The notes under the pieces are model-generated. The model was not told the origin of the DNA and made no database searches. It saw only the letters and a list, made by a program, of their open reading frames with translations. Positions 1 to 6,827 of a stretch of DNA of 8,611 bases are shown one piece after another. Source of the stretch: Campylobacterales bacterium (GTDB lineage: Bacteria; Campylobacterota; Campylobacteria; Campylobacterales; QNZT01); NCBI GenBank assembly GCA_015663225.1, contig DQSO01000083.1, positions 1 through 8,611 on the forward strand, read 5' to 3'. Each line of letters opens with the position of its first letter. The first letter of the stretch is position 1. A program made the position numbers and the translations under genes.

Positions 1-174
1 AATAAAAGAGTATCTTCTGATTTTGTAGGTTGTGCTGTAAGCTCAATAGTCGCTAGTGATTTAACACAAGTCATCGGTGGAAATTTTGTAAAAGTGATGG
101 CATGGTATGACAATGAGTGGGGTTACTCAGCTCGTCTTATAGATTTAGCAAAACATATAGCAAAGAAAATATAG
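1..174 (+). CDS. gap: Glyceraldehyde-3-phosphate dehydrogenase, C-terminal end (partial)
   Basis: Only the last 57 codons and the TAG stop lie in the window; the rest is off the left edge. The reading frame is open from base 1. It ends with the GAPDH C-terminal hallmark [16 protein letters not shown], preceded by [15 protein letters not shown], the segment that carries substrate-pocket residues in this family. The enzyme converts glyceraldehyde 3-phosphate, phosphate and NAD(P)+ to 1,3-bisphosphoglycerate in the cytoplasm. The next gene, pgk, uses that product and starts only 8 nt after the stop, so the two are almost certainly co-transcribed. The catalytic Cys and the cofactor-binding domain are outside the window, so NAD versus NADP preference cannot be judged. 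Confidence 0.95.
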   Translation, partial: NKRVSSDFVGCAVSSIVASDLTQVIGGNFVKVMAWYDNEWGYSARLIDLAKHIAKKI

Positions 175-176
175 GA
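173..176 (+). promoter_or_regulatory. Ribosome binding site of pgk
   Basis: AGGA overlaps the gap stop codon and lies 6 nt before the ATG at 183. It decides the pgk start. An in-frame ATG at 117 would add 22 residues that are only gap coding sequence read out of frame, and no family member has such an extension. Confidence 0.7.
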
Positions 177-182
177 AAAACT

Positions 183-1400
183 ATGGAACTACTTTCAATA
201 AAAGATTTAGAGTTAACTGACGGCGATAGAGTATTTATTAGATGTGACTTCAATGTACCAGTTGATGAAGATAAAATTATAACTGATGATAGAAGGATAA
301 GAGCAGCTCTTGCAACTGTAAGATACTGTCTTGGAAGAAACTGTAAAGTTATACTCGCAAGTCACTATGGTAGACCAAATCCAGATGAGTGGAGTGATGA
401 ATTTTCTTTAGATTTTGTGGCAACAAGGCTATCAAACCTTCTTAAAAAAGATGTTATCATGGCAAAAAATGTTGTAGGTGATGACACAATAAAACAAGCT
501 AACAACCTCAAAAAAGGTGAGATTCTTCTTCTTGAAAACCTACGATACAATCCAGGTGAAACTACAAATAAAAAAGAATTTGCAAAACGATTAGCTTCAA
601 TGGCTGATTTTTATATAAACGATGCTTTTGGTGCAAGTCACAGAAAACATGCATCAATTCACATGATGCCCTCACTCTTCCCTAGAAATAAAAAAGCAGC
701 AGGATTTTTACTAAAAAAAGAGGTTGCTTTTTTTAATAAAATGGTAAAAACTCCAAATAGACCTTTTGTTGCTATTGTAGGAGGAAGTAAAATCTCAGGA
801 AAACTTGAAGCACTTTTAAACTTGGTAAATGATGTAGATAAACTTATTATTGGTGGTGGTATGGCATTTACATTTTTAAAAGCCCTTGGTCATGAGATTG
901 GTAGCTCTTTAGTTGAAGATGATCTGCTTGATGATGCACAAAAGATTATAGATATAGCAAAACAAAGAGGTGTTAAGTTTTACCTGCCAGTTGATGTTGT
1001 AGTTGCAGATAAATTTGCAGCAAATGCGGTATCAAAATATCTGCCAATCCAAGAGATACCAAAAGATTGGATAGCACTTGATGTGGGTCCTGCTACAAAT
1101 AGACTATTTCGTGAAGCACTAAATGATGCTCAAACTATTTTATGGAATGGCCCTATGGGTGTTTATGAGTGGGATAAATTTTCTAAAGGAAGCTATATGA
1201 TGAGTCACTATGTAGCAGATAGCCATGCTACAACTATTATAGGTGGTGGTGATACTGGCGATGTAGTTCAAAGAGCTGGAGATATAGAAGAGATGACATT
1301 TGTATCTACTGGTGGTGGGGCTAGTTTAGAACTACTTGAAGGTAAGGTTCTACCAGGTGTTGAAGCCGTAGCTACTGAAGATGGTGCGACTCTAACATGA
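183..1400 (+). CDS. pgk: Phosphoglycerate kinase
   Basis: A 405-residue cytoplasmic kinase that interconverts 1,3-bisphosphoglycerate plus ADP and 3-phosphoglycerate plus ATP; length is normal for bacterial PGK. Family landmarks appear in order: [11 protein letters not shown] (residues 20-30) and the basic patch SHYGRP (60-65) of the N-terminal substrate domain, ENLRYNPGE (118-126), [13 protein letters not shown] (146-158), the GGSKISGK nucleotide-domain motif (200-207), [13 protein letters not shown] (222-234), [10 protein letters not shown] (321-330), GGGDT (354-358) and [14 protein letters not shown] (375-388). The start at 183 is supported by an AGGA 6 nt upstream and by the usual short leader before the RCDFNVP motif. 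The gene ends in an ATGA overlap with tpiA. In an autotrophic relative it would work mainly in the gluconeogenic direction; that is inference from lifestyle, not sequence. Confidence 0.97.
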   Translation: MELLSIKDLELTDGDRVFIRCDFNVPVDEDKIITDDRRIRAALATVRYCLGRNCKVILASHYGRPNPDEWSDEFSLDFVATRLSNLLKKDVIMAKNVVGDDTIKQANNLKKGEILLLENLRYNPGETTNKKEFAKRLASMADFYINDAFGASHRKHASIHMMPSLFPRNKKAAGFLLKKEVAFFNKMVKTPNRPFVAIVGGSKISGKLEALLNLVNDVDKLIIGGGMAFTFLKALGHEIGSSLVEDDLLDDAQKIIDIAKQRGVKFYLPVDVVVADKFAANAVSKYLPIQEIPKDWIALDVGPATNRLFREALNDAQTILWNGPMGVYEWDKFSKGSYMMSHYVADSHATTIIGGGDTGDVVQRAGDIEEMTFVSTGGGASLELLEGKVLPGVEAVATEDGATLT

Positions 1401-2104
1401 TAATAGCTTCAAACTTTAAAACTAACCATACAAGAGAGAGTACAAAAGAATTTTTAAATACTTTAAATACTTTTGTAAAAGAAAACCATATAAAAGATGA
1501 CATATTAGTTTTTCCTACTGCTACTTCACTTGACAATTTTAACCTAAGTTCAAATATATCAATAGGTGCTCAAAATGCTTATCATGTAGAAAAAGGTTCA
1601 TTCACTGGTGAAATTGGAACTGAGCAACTTGATGAGTTTGGTATCAAAACGATACTTATAGGTCATAGCGAAAGAAGAGATGTTCTAAAAGAGAGCAATG
1701 ATAGTATAGAAAAAAAATATAACTTTTATAAAGAGTTAGGATATAAGATAGTTTTTTGCATCGGTGAACCTTTAGAAGTTAGAGAATCTGGACTGCAAGA
1801 AGTTCTAGCATATAACTTTGCTCAACTAGAAAACATTGATATAAACTATGAAAATCTAATTATTGCATATGAACCAGTTTGGGCTATAGGTACAGGATTA
1901 ACTGCTTCACTAAAACAGATAGATGAAACTTTAAATGGACTTAGAAAGAGTATTAAAGCTCCTCTTTTATATGGTGGTAGTGTAAAAGTAGCAAATACAA
2001 AAGAGATTTTAGAGATAGAAAATTGTGATGGTATTTTAGTAGGAACTGCTAGTTGGAAAGTTGAAGATTTTTCACAAATGTGTAGGATTGCTAGTGAACT
2101 ATGA
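1397..2104 (+). CDS. tpiA: Triosephosphate isomerase
   Basis: A 235-residue TIM-barrel enzyme that interconverts dihydroxyacetone phosphate and glyceraldehyde 3-phosphate. Catalytic residues are all visible: Asn6 and Lys8 in SNFKTNHT, His90 in IGHSERR, and the general base Glu159 in [11 protein letters not shown]. The phosphate-binding LYGGSV (191-196) and GILVGTASW (212-220) follow. The protein is somewhat shorter than the common ~250 residues, and the N-terminal motif is SNFKTN rather than GNWKMN. To my knowledge both are usual for Campylobacterota. Its ATG overlaps the pgk stop as ATGA and no clear Shine-Dalgarno is seen ahead of it, so translation is probably coupled to pgk. The 3' end overlaps mnmG by 11 nt. 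A run of eight A at 1710-1717 lies inside the gene but the frame is intact. Confidence 0.96.
   Translation: MIIASNFKTNHTRESTKEFLNTLNTFVKENHIKDDILVFPTATSLDNFNLSSNISIGAQNAYHVEKGSFTGEIGTEQLDEFGIKTILIGHSERRDVLKESNDSIEKKYNFYKELGYKIVFCIGEPLEVRESGLQEVLAYNFAQLENIDINYENLIIAYEPVWAIGTGLTASLKQIDETLNGLRKSIKAPLLYGGSVKVANTKEILEIENCDGILVGTASWKVEDFSQMCRIASEL
2084..2087 (+). promoter_or_regulatory. Ribosome binding site of mnmG, inside tpiA
   Basis: AGGA lies 6 nt before the GTG at 2094. This favours GTG as the true mnmG start over an ATG at 2061, which would add an 11-residue extension made of out-of-frame tpiA sequence. From the GTG the protein begins [14 protein letters not shown], the expected short leader before the FAD-binding glycine motif. 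Confidence 0.65.
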
Positions 2105-3965
2105 TATTGTTGTTATTGGTGGTGGACATGCTGGAATTGAAGCATCTTTATCTGCTGCACGACGAGGGAAAAAAACACTTCTACTAACAATGCTTGTAGA
2201 GCAAATAGGTGCTACAAGTTGCAATCCAGCTATTGGTGGATTAGCTAAAGGTCATCTTGTAAAAGAAGTTGATGCTCTAGGCGGGCAGATGGGAAAATGT
2301 ACTGATGAAGTAGGTATTCAATACCGTATTTTAAACTCATCAAAAGGTCCAGCAGTAAGAGGAAGTCGAGCCCAAATCGATATGGATAGATATAGAATCT
2401 ATATGAGAGATTTATGCTTAAATACTCCAAACCTAACTATTATACAAGAGACTGCAAATAAGATAGAGACTTCAGAAGATAAAGTAGTTGCAGTTAAAAC
2501 AGATCTTGGAAATAGATATGAAACTAAAAAAGTCATAGTTACGGCAGGAACATTTTTAAAAGGTCTTATTCATGTAGGTGAGTACCAGTGTGAAGCAGGA
2601 AGAGTTGGAGAGTTTGCTTCAAATGCACTAAGCACTTCATTAAAAAATATTGGTCTTGATATGGGAAGGCTAAAAACTGGGACTTGTGCAAGAATAGATG
2701 CTAAAAGTATTGACTTTTCGATTATGGATCAACAAGCTGGAGATGATAATCCTATCCCTTTTAGCTTTCAAACTGATATTGAGAGTTTCAACCCTACTCA
2801 ACTTCCTTGTTTTGTAACATATACAAATGAAACTACACATAAAATAATCTCTGACAACTTCTATCGTGCTCCACTTTTTACAGGACAAATTGAGGGTACT
2901 GGACCAAGATATTGTCCAAGTATAGAGGATAAAGTAAATAGATTTAGTGATAAAAACCGACACCATCTTTTTATAGAACCTCAAACTATAGAAGCCACAG
3001 AATACTACATAAATGGACTCACAACTTCACTTCCTCCCCAAGTACAACGGCAGATGATTCAATCTATCAAAGGTTTAGAAAATGCGAAGATAGTTAGATA
3101 TGGATATGCAATAGAGTACGACTATGTAAATCCAACTGAACTAACTCACACACTTGAAACAAAAAAAGTTCAAGGTCTATATTGTGCTGGACAGATAAAT
3201 GGCACAACAGGCTATGAAGAAGCAGCCGCTCAAGGACTTATGGCTGGCATTAATGCATCATTATCATGCGAGAACAAAGAGCCACTAATCCTTAGACGAG
3301 ATGAGGCTTATATTGGTGTTATGATAGATGATTTAGTTACAAAAGGGACAAAAGAACCTTATCGTATGTTTACCTCTCGTGCAGAATATAGACTACTACT
3401 TCGTGAGGACAATGCAGATATTAGACTTTCAAAATATGGCTATGAACTAAATCTTATACCTGAAAATATCTATAAAGAGATAGAACTAAAACAAGAAAAT
3501 ATTGATAAAGTTTTAACTCTTCTTGATGAAACATATATAACACCTTCAAAAGAAAATACAGCACGATTGGCTCTCATAGGTGAAGATGGAGTCAAAGATA
3601 AAGTTAAACTAAAAAGAGTTGTTGGTAGAAAAACTTTCTCGTTAGCTAAGTTCGACCTTCTACTTCCAGAATATAAAAATCTTTCATATGCTACTAAGGA
3701 GCAAATCCTAATAGAATCAAAATATGACTCATATATAAAAAAACAACAGACTCAAATAGAGCGTATGAAAAATATGTCAAATATCAAAATACCAAAGAAC
3801 TTTAACTTTTCAAAAGTTGCAGGACTAAGCAATGAAATCATAGAAAAGTTCAATACTTTCAATCCTCCAACACTTTTTTCAGCATCTCAAATAAGCGGTG
3901 TAACTCCAGCTGCTATAGATATACTTCATATCTATATCAAAATGGCTCAAAAAAAGAAAGTATAA
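2094..3965 (+). CDS. mnmG: tRNA uridine-5-carboxymethylaminomethyl modification enzyme MnmG (GidA)
   Basis: A 623-residue FAD protein that, with the GTPase MnmE, installs the (carboxymethyl)aminomethyl group at C5 of wobble uridine-34 in certain tRNAs, using a methylene-folate carbon. Visible landmarks are the N-terminal Rossmann motif GGGHAG (9-14), [14 protein letters not shown] (42-55), the GidA signature [11 protein letters not shown] (270-280) with its Cys274, and the second signature [16 protein letters not shown] (366-381). A helical C-terminal tail rich in Lys follows, the region used for tRNA and MnmE contact in this family. Length matches the usual 620-630. The start is a GTG with an AGGA 6 nt upstream, overlapping tpiA by 11 nt, so it appears to be the last gene of the gap-pgk-tpiA run. 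mnmE is not in the window. Confidence 0.96.
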   Translation: MNYDIVVIGGGHAGIEASLSAARRGKKTLLLTMLVEQIGATSCNPAIGGLAKGHLVKEVDALGGQMGKCTDEVGIQYRILNSSKGPAVRGSRAQIDMDRYRIYMRDLCLNTPNLTIIQETANKIETSEDKVVAVKTDLGNRYETKKVIVTAGTFLKGLIHVGEYQCEAGRVGEFASNALSTSLKNIGLDMGRLKTGTCARIDAKSIDFSIMDQQAGDDNPIPFSFQTDIESFNPTQLPCFVTYTNETTHKIISDNFYRAPLFTGQIEGTGPRYCPSIEDKVNRFSDKNRHHLFIEPQTIEATEYYINGLTTSLPPQVQRQMIQSIKGLENAKIVRYGYAIEYDYVNPTELTHTLETKKVQGLYCAGQINGTTGYEEAAAQGLMAGINASLSCENKEPLILRRDEAYIGVMIDDLVTKGTKEPYRMFTSRAEYRLLLREDNADIRLSKYGYELNLIPENIYKEIELKQENIDKVLTLLDETYITPSKENTARLALIGEDGVKDKVKLKRVVGRKTFSLAKFDLLLPEYKNLSYATKEQILIESKYDSYIKKQQTQIERMKNMSNIKIPKNFNFSKVAGLSNEIIEKFNTFNPPTLFSASQISGVTPAAIDILHIYIKMAQKKKV

Positions 3966-3993
3966 GATAAGCAATAACCGATCATTAACAATA

Positions 3994-4009
3994 GTTGATA
4001 AACATCAAC
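3994..4009. promoter_or_regulatory. Perfect FNR/CRP-family operator-like palindrome upstream of petA
   Basis: GTTGATAAACATCAAC is a perfect palindrome that contains the classic FNR consensus TTGAT-N4-ATCAA (3995-4008). Its centre is at 4001.5. If the TATAAT at 4031-4036 occupies -12 to -7, the transcription start falls near 4043 and the palindrome is centred at -41.5, the standard class II activator position. The expected -35 region has no TTGACA-like hexamer, only a T-run (4011-4016), which fits an activator-dependent promoter. The match and spacing are seen directly; binding by a Crp/Fnr-family protein is inferred. The same bases could also act as a weak terminator stem followed by six T. 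Confidence 0.6.
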
Positions 4010-4030
4010 ATTTTTTAATACTCCTTAGGA

Positions 4031-4036
4031 TATAAT
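4031..4036 (+). promoter_or_regulatory. Predicted sigma-70 -10 box of petABC
   Basis: TATAAT is a perfect -10 hexamer in the gap between mnmG and petA. Housekeeping promoters in Campylobacterota rely mainly on the -10 element and often lack a conserved -35, as here. The predicted start, at about 4041-4045, gives a short leader of roughly 23 nt that includes AAGGAG before the petA ATG. It lies one appropriate distance downstream of the FNR-like palindrome. Confidence 0.6.
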
Positions 4037-4054
4037 TTGTAGTTAAAATTATAT

Positions 4055-4060
4055 AAGGAG
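4055..4060 (+). promoter_or_regulatory. Ribosome binding site of petA
   Basis: AAGGAG lies 5 nt before the ATG at 4066 and fixes that codon as the start. An in-frame GTG at 4060 overlaps this element and would leave no binding site at workable distance. Confidence 0.8.
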
Positions 4061-4065
4061 TGCTT

Positions 4066-4575
4066 ATGGCGGTAAAAAAAGAGAGAAGAGATTTTCTAGG
4101 TATGGCACTTGGTGGCTTTACAGCAGTCGGGGGTGTTTTTGCTCTTGGTGCTGCAAAGAGCAGTTGGGATCCACTTCCAAGTGTAAAAGCTGCTGGATTT
4201 ACTACAGTTGATCTAGCAAATGCTGCACCAAATGACCTAATAGTTGAGAAATGGAGAGGGAAACCTATCTTTATTATTAAAAAAACAGCGAAGATGAAAG
4301 CTCATGATAGAGATGTAATAATAGGTAGTGATAGATTTCATGTCTCTATTGGATTATGTACACATCTAGGTTGTATTCCTGCATATTTTCCTGATACTAC
4401 AGAGTTTATCTGTGCTTGTCACGGTGGTATGTATGATGTAAATGGTGAAGTTATTAAAGCTCCACCTCCAAGTCCTCTTGTTGTTCCTCCATTTAAAGTA
4501 GATGGTACTAAGTTAGTTCTTGGTGAACCAGGTGAAGATTACAAGAAAATGCAAGCTGCTGGCTTGACAGCATAA
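4066..4575 (+). CDS. petA: Ubiquinol/menaquinol-cytochrome c reductase, Rieske iron-sulfur subunit
   Basis: A 169-residue membrane-anchored Rieske protein that takes the first electron from quinol at the Qo site and passes it to cytochrome c. The N-terminus has a twin-arginine export motif, ERRDFLG (residues 6-12), then a hydrophobic segment (about 13-30) that probably stays as the anchor. The cluster motifs are CTHLGC (98-103) and CACHGG (116-121): Cys98, His100, Cys116 and His119 bind the 2Fe-2S cluster, and Cys103-Cys118 form the stabilising disulfide. The APPPSP loop (132-137) matches the Pro loop that covers the cluster. Box II carries Gly121 where high-potential Rieske proteins have Ser; Tyr123 is kept. 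The gene is first of petABC, with petB 10 nt downstream. Confidence 0.96.
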   Translation: MAVKKERRDFLGMALGGFTAVGGVFALGAAKSSWDPLPSVKAAGFTTVDLANAAPNDLIVEKWRGKPIFIIKKTAKMKAHDRDVIIGSDRFHVSIGLCTHLGCIPAYFPDTTEFICACHGGMYDVNGEVIKAPPPSPLVVPPFKVDGTKLVLGEPGEDYKKMQAAGLTA

Positions 4576-4585
4576 GGGGAGATTA

Positions 4586-5812
4586 ATGGCACATTTTAAA
4601 AAAGCGACTAGTGTTCATGATTGGCTAAACCAAAGACTTGCACTTGATACTGTAACTAGAGTTTTAGCAACAGAATACTGGATTCCTAAAAATATAAACT
4701 TTTTATGGGCAATGGGTATGATTTTGGCAGTTACATTTGGACTGCTTATAGTTTCTGGTATATTTTTACTAATGTACTACAAGCCAGATGTAAATCTTGC
4801 ATTTGATAGTGTAAATTATCTTATCATGACAGAAGTTGGTTATGGTTGGCTATGGAGACATATCCATGGTGTTGCTGCTTCAGTAGTTTTCTTACTTATA
4901 TATATTCATATGTTTACAGCTATCTATTATGGTAGTTATAAAAAAGGTCGTGAGATGATATGGATAACTGGTATGATTCTTTTTGTTGCATTTTCAGCTG
5001 AAGCTTTCAGTGGTTATATGCTTCCATGGGGTCAGATGAGTTACTGGGCTGGTATGGTTATAACAAATCTATTTAGTCTTGGTTCATTAGAATTAAACGG
5101 TATTGTTGAGTGGGTTAGAGGGGATTATATTCCTGGCGATGCATTCTTAACAAGATTTTTTATGTTACATGTACTTTTACTACCTTTAGTTATTATTGGT
5201 GTAATCGTACTTCACTTTGCAACTCTTAGAATCCCTCATGTAAATAATCAAGATGGTGAAGAGATTGATTTTGATGCGGAAGCTGCAAAATATCTTGCAG
5301 GTGATACTAAAAACTCAAAAGTAATGAGATTCCAATCAGACTTTTTAAGTAAAGATGTTCTAGTTCTTGGTTTCTTTATGATTTTCTTTTTCTACCTTGT
5401 ATTTTATCACTTCAACTTTGCAATGGATCCTGTAAACTTTGATCCAGCAAATGGACTTAGTACTCCTGCTCATATCTATCCTGAGTGGTACTTCTTATGG
5501 AGTTATGAGATACTTAGACCTTTTGGTAAAGATGCTGGTCTTATAGCATTTGGTTTTGCTCAAGTTATATTTATGCTTCTACCATTTTTAGATAGAAGTG
5601 ACAATGTTGCTCCAGCAAACAGAAGAGGACTATTTGGACTATGGTTCTGGTCTCTACTTATTGTTTGTATAGCACTTACAATTCTTGGTAAACTTCCACC
5701 AGAAGGTATCTACAATACTCTTGGTGCTATATTTGCATGGTCATTTATTGGACTATGGGTTGCACTACCTGTTATCACTATGATGGAAAAAAAATCAGGA
5801 GGTAACAAATAA
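4586..5812 (+). CDS. petB: Cytochrome b subunit of the bc1 complex (8-helix, unsplit)
   Basis: A 408-residue integral membrane protein carrying haems bL and bH and the Qo and Qi sites. I count eight membrane helices, near residues 38-63, 88-110, 127-147, 191-213, 257-277, 316-334, 350-368 and 377-398, so this is the full-length form and not the split b6/subunit IV pair. Likely haem ligands are His94 and His108 in helix B and His195 and His210 in helix D. The Qo motif PEWY is at 299-302, and SGYMLPWGQMSYW (142-154) matches the helix C/cd region. Helix D ligands are separated by 14 residues, as in b6-type proteins, rather than the 13 of mitochondrial cytochrome b. The loop between helices D and E (about 214-256) is long and acidic. 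GGGGAG precedes the ATG; the stop overlaps the petC start by one base. Confidence 0.96.
   Translation: MAHFKKATSVHDWLNQRLALDTVTRVLATEYWIPKNINFLWAMGMILAVTFGLLIVSGIFLLMYYKPDVNLAFDSVNYLIMTEVGYGWLWRHIHGVAASVVFLLIYIHMFTAIYYGSYKKGREMIWITGMILFVAFSAEAFSGYMLPWGQMSYWAGMVITNLFSLGSLELNGIVEWVRGDYIPGDAFLTRFFMLHVLLLPLVIIGVIVLHFATLRIPHVNNQDGEEIDFDAEAAKYLAGDTKNSKVMRFQSDFLSKDVLVLGFFMIFFFYLVFYHFNFAMDPVNFDPANGLSTPAHIYPEWYFLWSYEILRPFGKDAGLIAFGFAQVIFMLLPFLDRSDNVAPANRRGLFGLWFWSLLIVCIALTILGKLPPEGIYNTLGAIFAWSFIGLWVALPVITMMEKKSGGNK
5797..5803 (+). promoter_or_regulatory. Strong ribosome binding site of petC
   Basis: AGGAGGT, a near-perfect anti-16S match, lies inside the last codons of petB, 8 nt before the petC ATG at 5812. 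It supports independent strong initiation in addition to coupling through the TAATG overlap. Confidence 0.75.
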
Positions 5813-6777
5813 TGAAAGAGTTAAAAATATTCGGTGTTGTTGCATTTTTTACACTTATAACATATTGGGGTGTTGAACCTTTTGCTCATAGTCAAATGCA
5901 CAAACATGTAGATGGCAATAACTTTGTATATGATGGTAAAGCTGATATAGCTGCTGCATCTAAAGATAAAAAAGAAGTTAAAACAGCTTTCTGGGCTGAT
6001 GTTGCTACTATCTCTAAACTAAAAGGTGATGTAACTGCTGGTGAAGGTACATATGCAATCTGTATGGGCTGTCATATGGATGGTGCTGTAAATATGGGTG
6101 GTGTTACACCTCCAATTTTAGACCATGCAGGAAGTATTTACGATAAAAACTATCTTATAGCACTTATCAAAGATCCTGCAATGGCTTCTAATGTTGATCA
6201 TAAATATACTGATACAATGGCTCATCCAATGGGTAGTATCAAAACAATGGTAACAGAGCCTCAAGATATAGCAAATGTTGTTGCCTATATACTAGCTAAA
6301 AAAGCTGGTGAAGTAACTCCTAAACAAGCTTATGTTGAAGCTTGTGGTAGATGTCATGCAAATAGATATGGAAAATATACTCAAATTGGGTTTGTTCCAG
6401 CAACTAAAGCAAATATTAAAACTGGTCAAGATATAGATGCTCTAAAATTCAAGCAAAAAGTTGCTGAAGAACAAGCTCTTATAACTGACTATATGGGTAA
6501 ACTTCCTCCTGATTTATCAATGATAATCAGAGCTAGAGGTGCACATTACCTTGAAACTTTCGTTGAAAACCCTCAAACGCAGCTTCCAGGTACTGCAATG
6601 CCAAGAGTTGGTCTAACTAAAGATGGTTTTGAAAAAGTTTTAAAATACTTGGAAAAAACTGGTGAACCTAGTCTTGCAGCTCGTAATGCTATAGGACCTT
6701 GGGTAATCGGCTTTTTTGTAATATTTACATTACTAGCATACCTATGGAAAAAATCTCTTTGGAGAGAGTTACACTAA
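5812..6777 (+). CDS. petC: Dihaem cytochrome c subunit of the bc1 complex (replaces cytochrome c1)
   Basis: A 321-residue protein that accepts electrons from the Rieske subunit and passes them to a periplasmic cytochrome c or oxidase. It has an N-terminal hydrophobic segment (about 6-20) without an obvious AxA cleavage site, two haem c sites, CMGCH (84-88) and CGRCH (178-182), and a C-terminal membrane helix (about 294-311) followed by a basic cytoplasmic tail. Met140 (HPMGS) and Met263 (GTAMPRVGL) are plausible distal ligands. The second half has features of true cytochrome c1: PPDLSMIIRARG (232-243), an ETFVENP segment, TGEPS (283-287) before the terminal anchor. The first half looks like an added monohaem domain. 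The gene is last in petABC and is followed by a terminator hairpin. Confidence 0.93.
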   Translation: MKELKIFGVVAFFTLITYWGVEPFAHSQMHKHVDGNNFVYDGKADIAAASKDKKEVKTAFWADVATISKLKGDVTAGEGTYAICMGCHMDGAVNMGGVTPPILDHAGSIYDKNYLIALIKDPAMASNVDHKYTDTMAHPMGSIKTMVTEPQDIANVVAYILAKKAGEVTPKQAYVEACGRCHANRYGKYTQIGFVPATKANIKTGQDIDALKFKQKVAEEQALITDYMGKLPPDLSMIIRARGAHYLETFVENPQTQLPGTAMPRVGLTKDGFEKVLKYLEKTGEPSLAARNAIGPWVIGFFVIFTLLAYLWKKSLWRELH

Positions 6778-6784
6778 CAACGAT

Positions 6785-6811
6785 TTAAAGAGGGAGTAAA
6801 TCCCTCTTTAA
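6785..6811. terminator. Hairpin terminator between convergent genes
   Basis: TTAAAGAGGGA and TCCCTCTTTAA form a perfect 11-bp stem with a GTAAA loop. It starts 8 nt after the petC stop and ends 17 nt before the stop of the opposing gene. The A/T-rich stem ends supply a short U-run (CTTTAA) in either direction, so it can serve both transcripts. There is no long U-tract beyond the stem. Confidence 0.75.
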
Positions 6812-6827
6812 TCTCTTAAACAATCTA

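Larger units (their letters stand above)
4020..4061 (+). promoter_or_regulatory. Inverted repeat that can sequester the petA ribosome binding site
   Basis: ACTCCTTA (4020-4027) is the exact reverse complement of TAAGGAGT (4054-4061), which contains the petA Shine-Dalgarno. Inside it, TATAATTT (4031-4038) pairs exactly with AAATTATA (4046-4053). The result is a hairpin of 8 + 8 bp with a GGA bulge (4028-4030) on the left side and a 7-nt loop (4039-4045). The left arms lie upstream of the predicted transcription start. Therefore only RNA reading through from mnmG could fold this way; RNA started at the local promoter would have a free binding site. No T-run follows, so it is not a standard terminator. 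Pairing is seen directly; the regulatory role is inferred. Confidence 0.45.

Noticed and set aside
117..182. 22-residue N-terminal extension of pgk from an ATG inside gap
   Set aside because: It is gap coding sequence read in another frame, matches no PGK family N-terminus, and the ATG at 183 has a good ribosome site.
365..550. Minus-strand reading frame of 61 residues within pgk
   Set aside because: Shadow of a well-supported gene; no family resemblance or ribosome site.
1710..1717. A8 tract in tpiA, and a similar A8 at 5787-5794 in petB, as phase-variable or frameshift sites
   Set aside because: Short A-runs are common in this AT-rich sequence, the genes are intact housekeeping genes, and no alternative product is apparent.
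2061..2093. Earlier ATG start for mnmG
   Set aside because: The added residues are out-of-frame tpiA sequence; GTG at 2094 has AGGA at proper distance and yields the usual MnmG N-terminus.
2245..2984. Two minus-strand reading frames (2245-2430 and 2670-2984) within mnmG
   Set aside because: Composition and content are what the antisense of an AT-rich gene gives; mnmG signatures cover the same bases.
4020..4061. Reading the inverted repeat before petA as an intrinsic terminator
   Set aside because: The stem is followed by GCTTATGGCG and not a U-run, and it contains the ribosome site and -10 box of petA.
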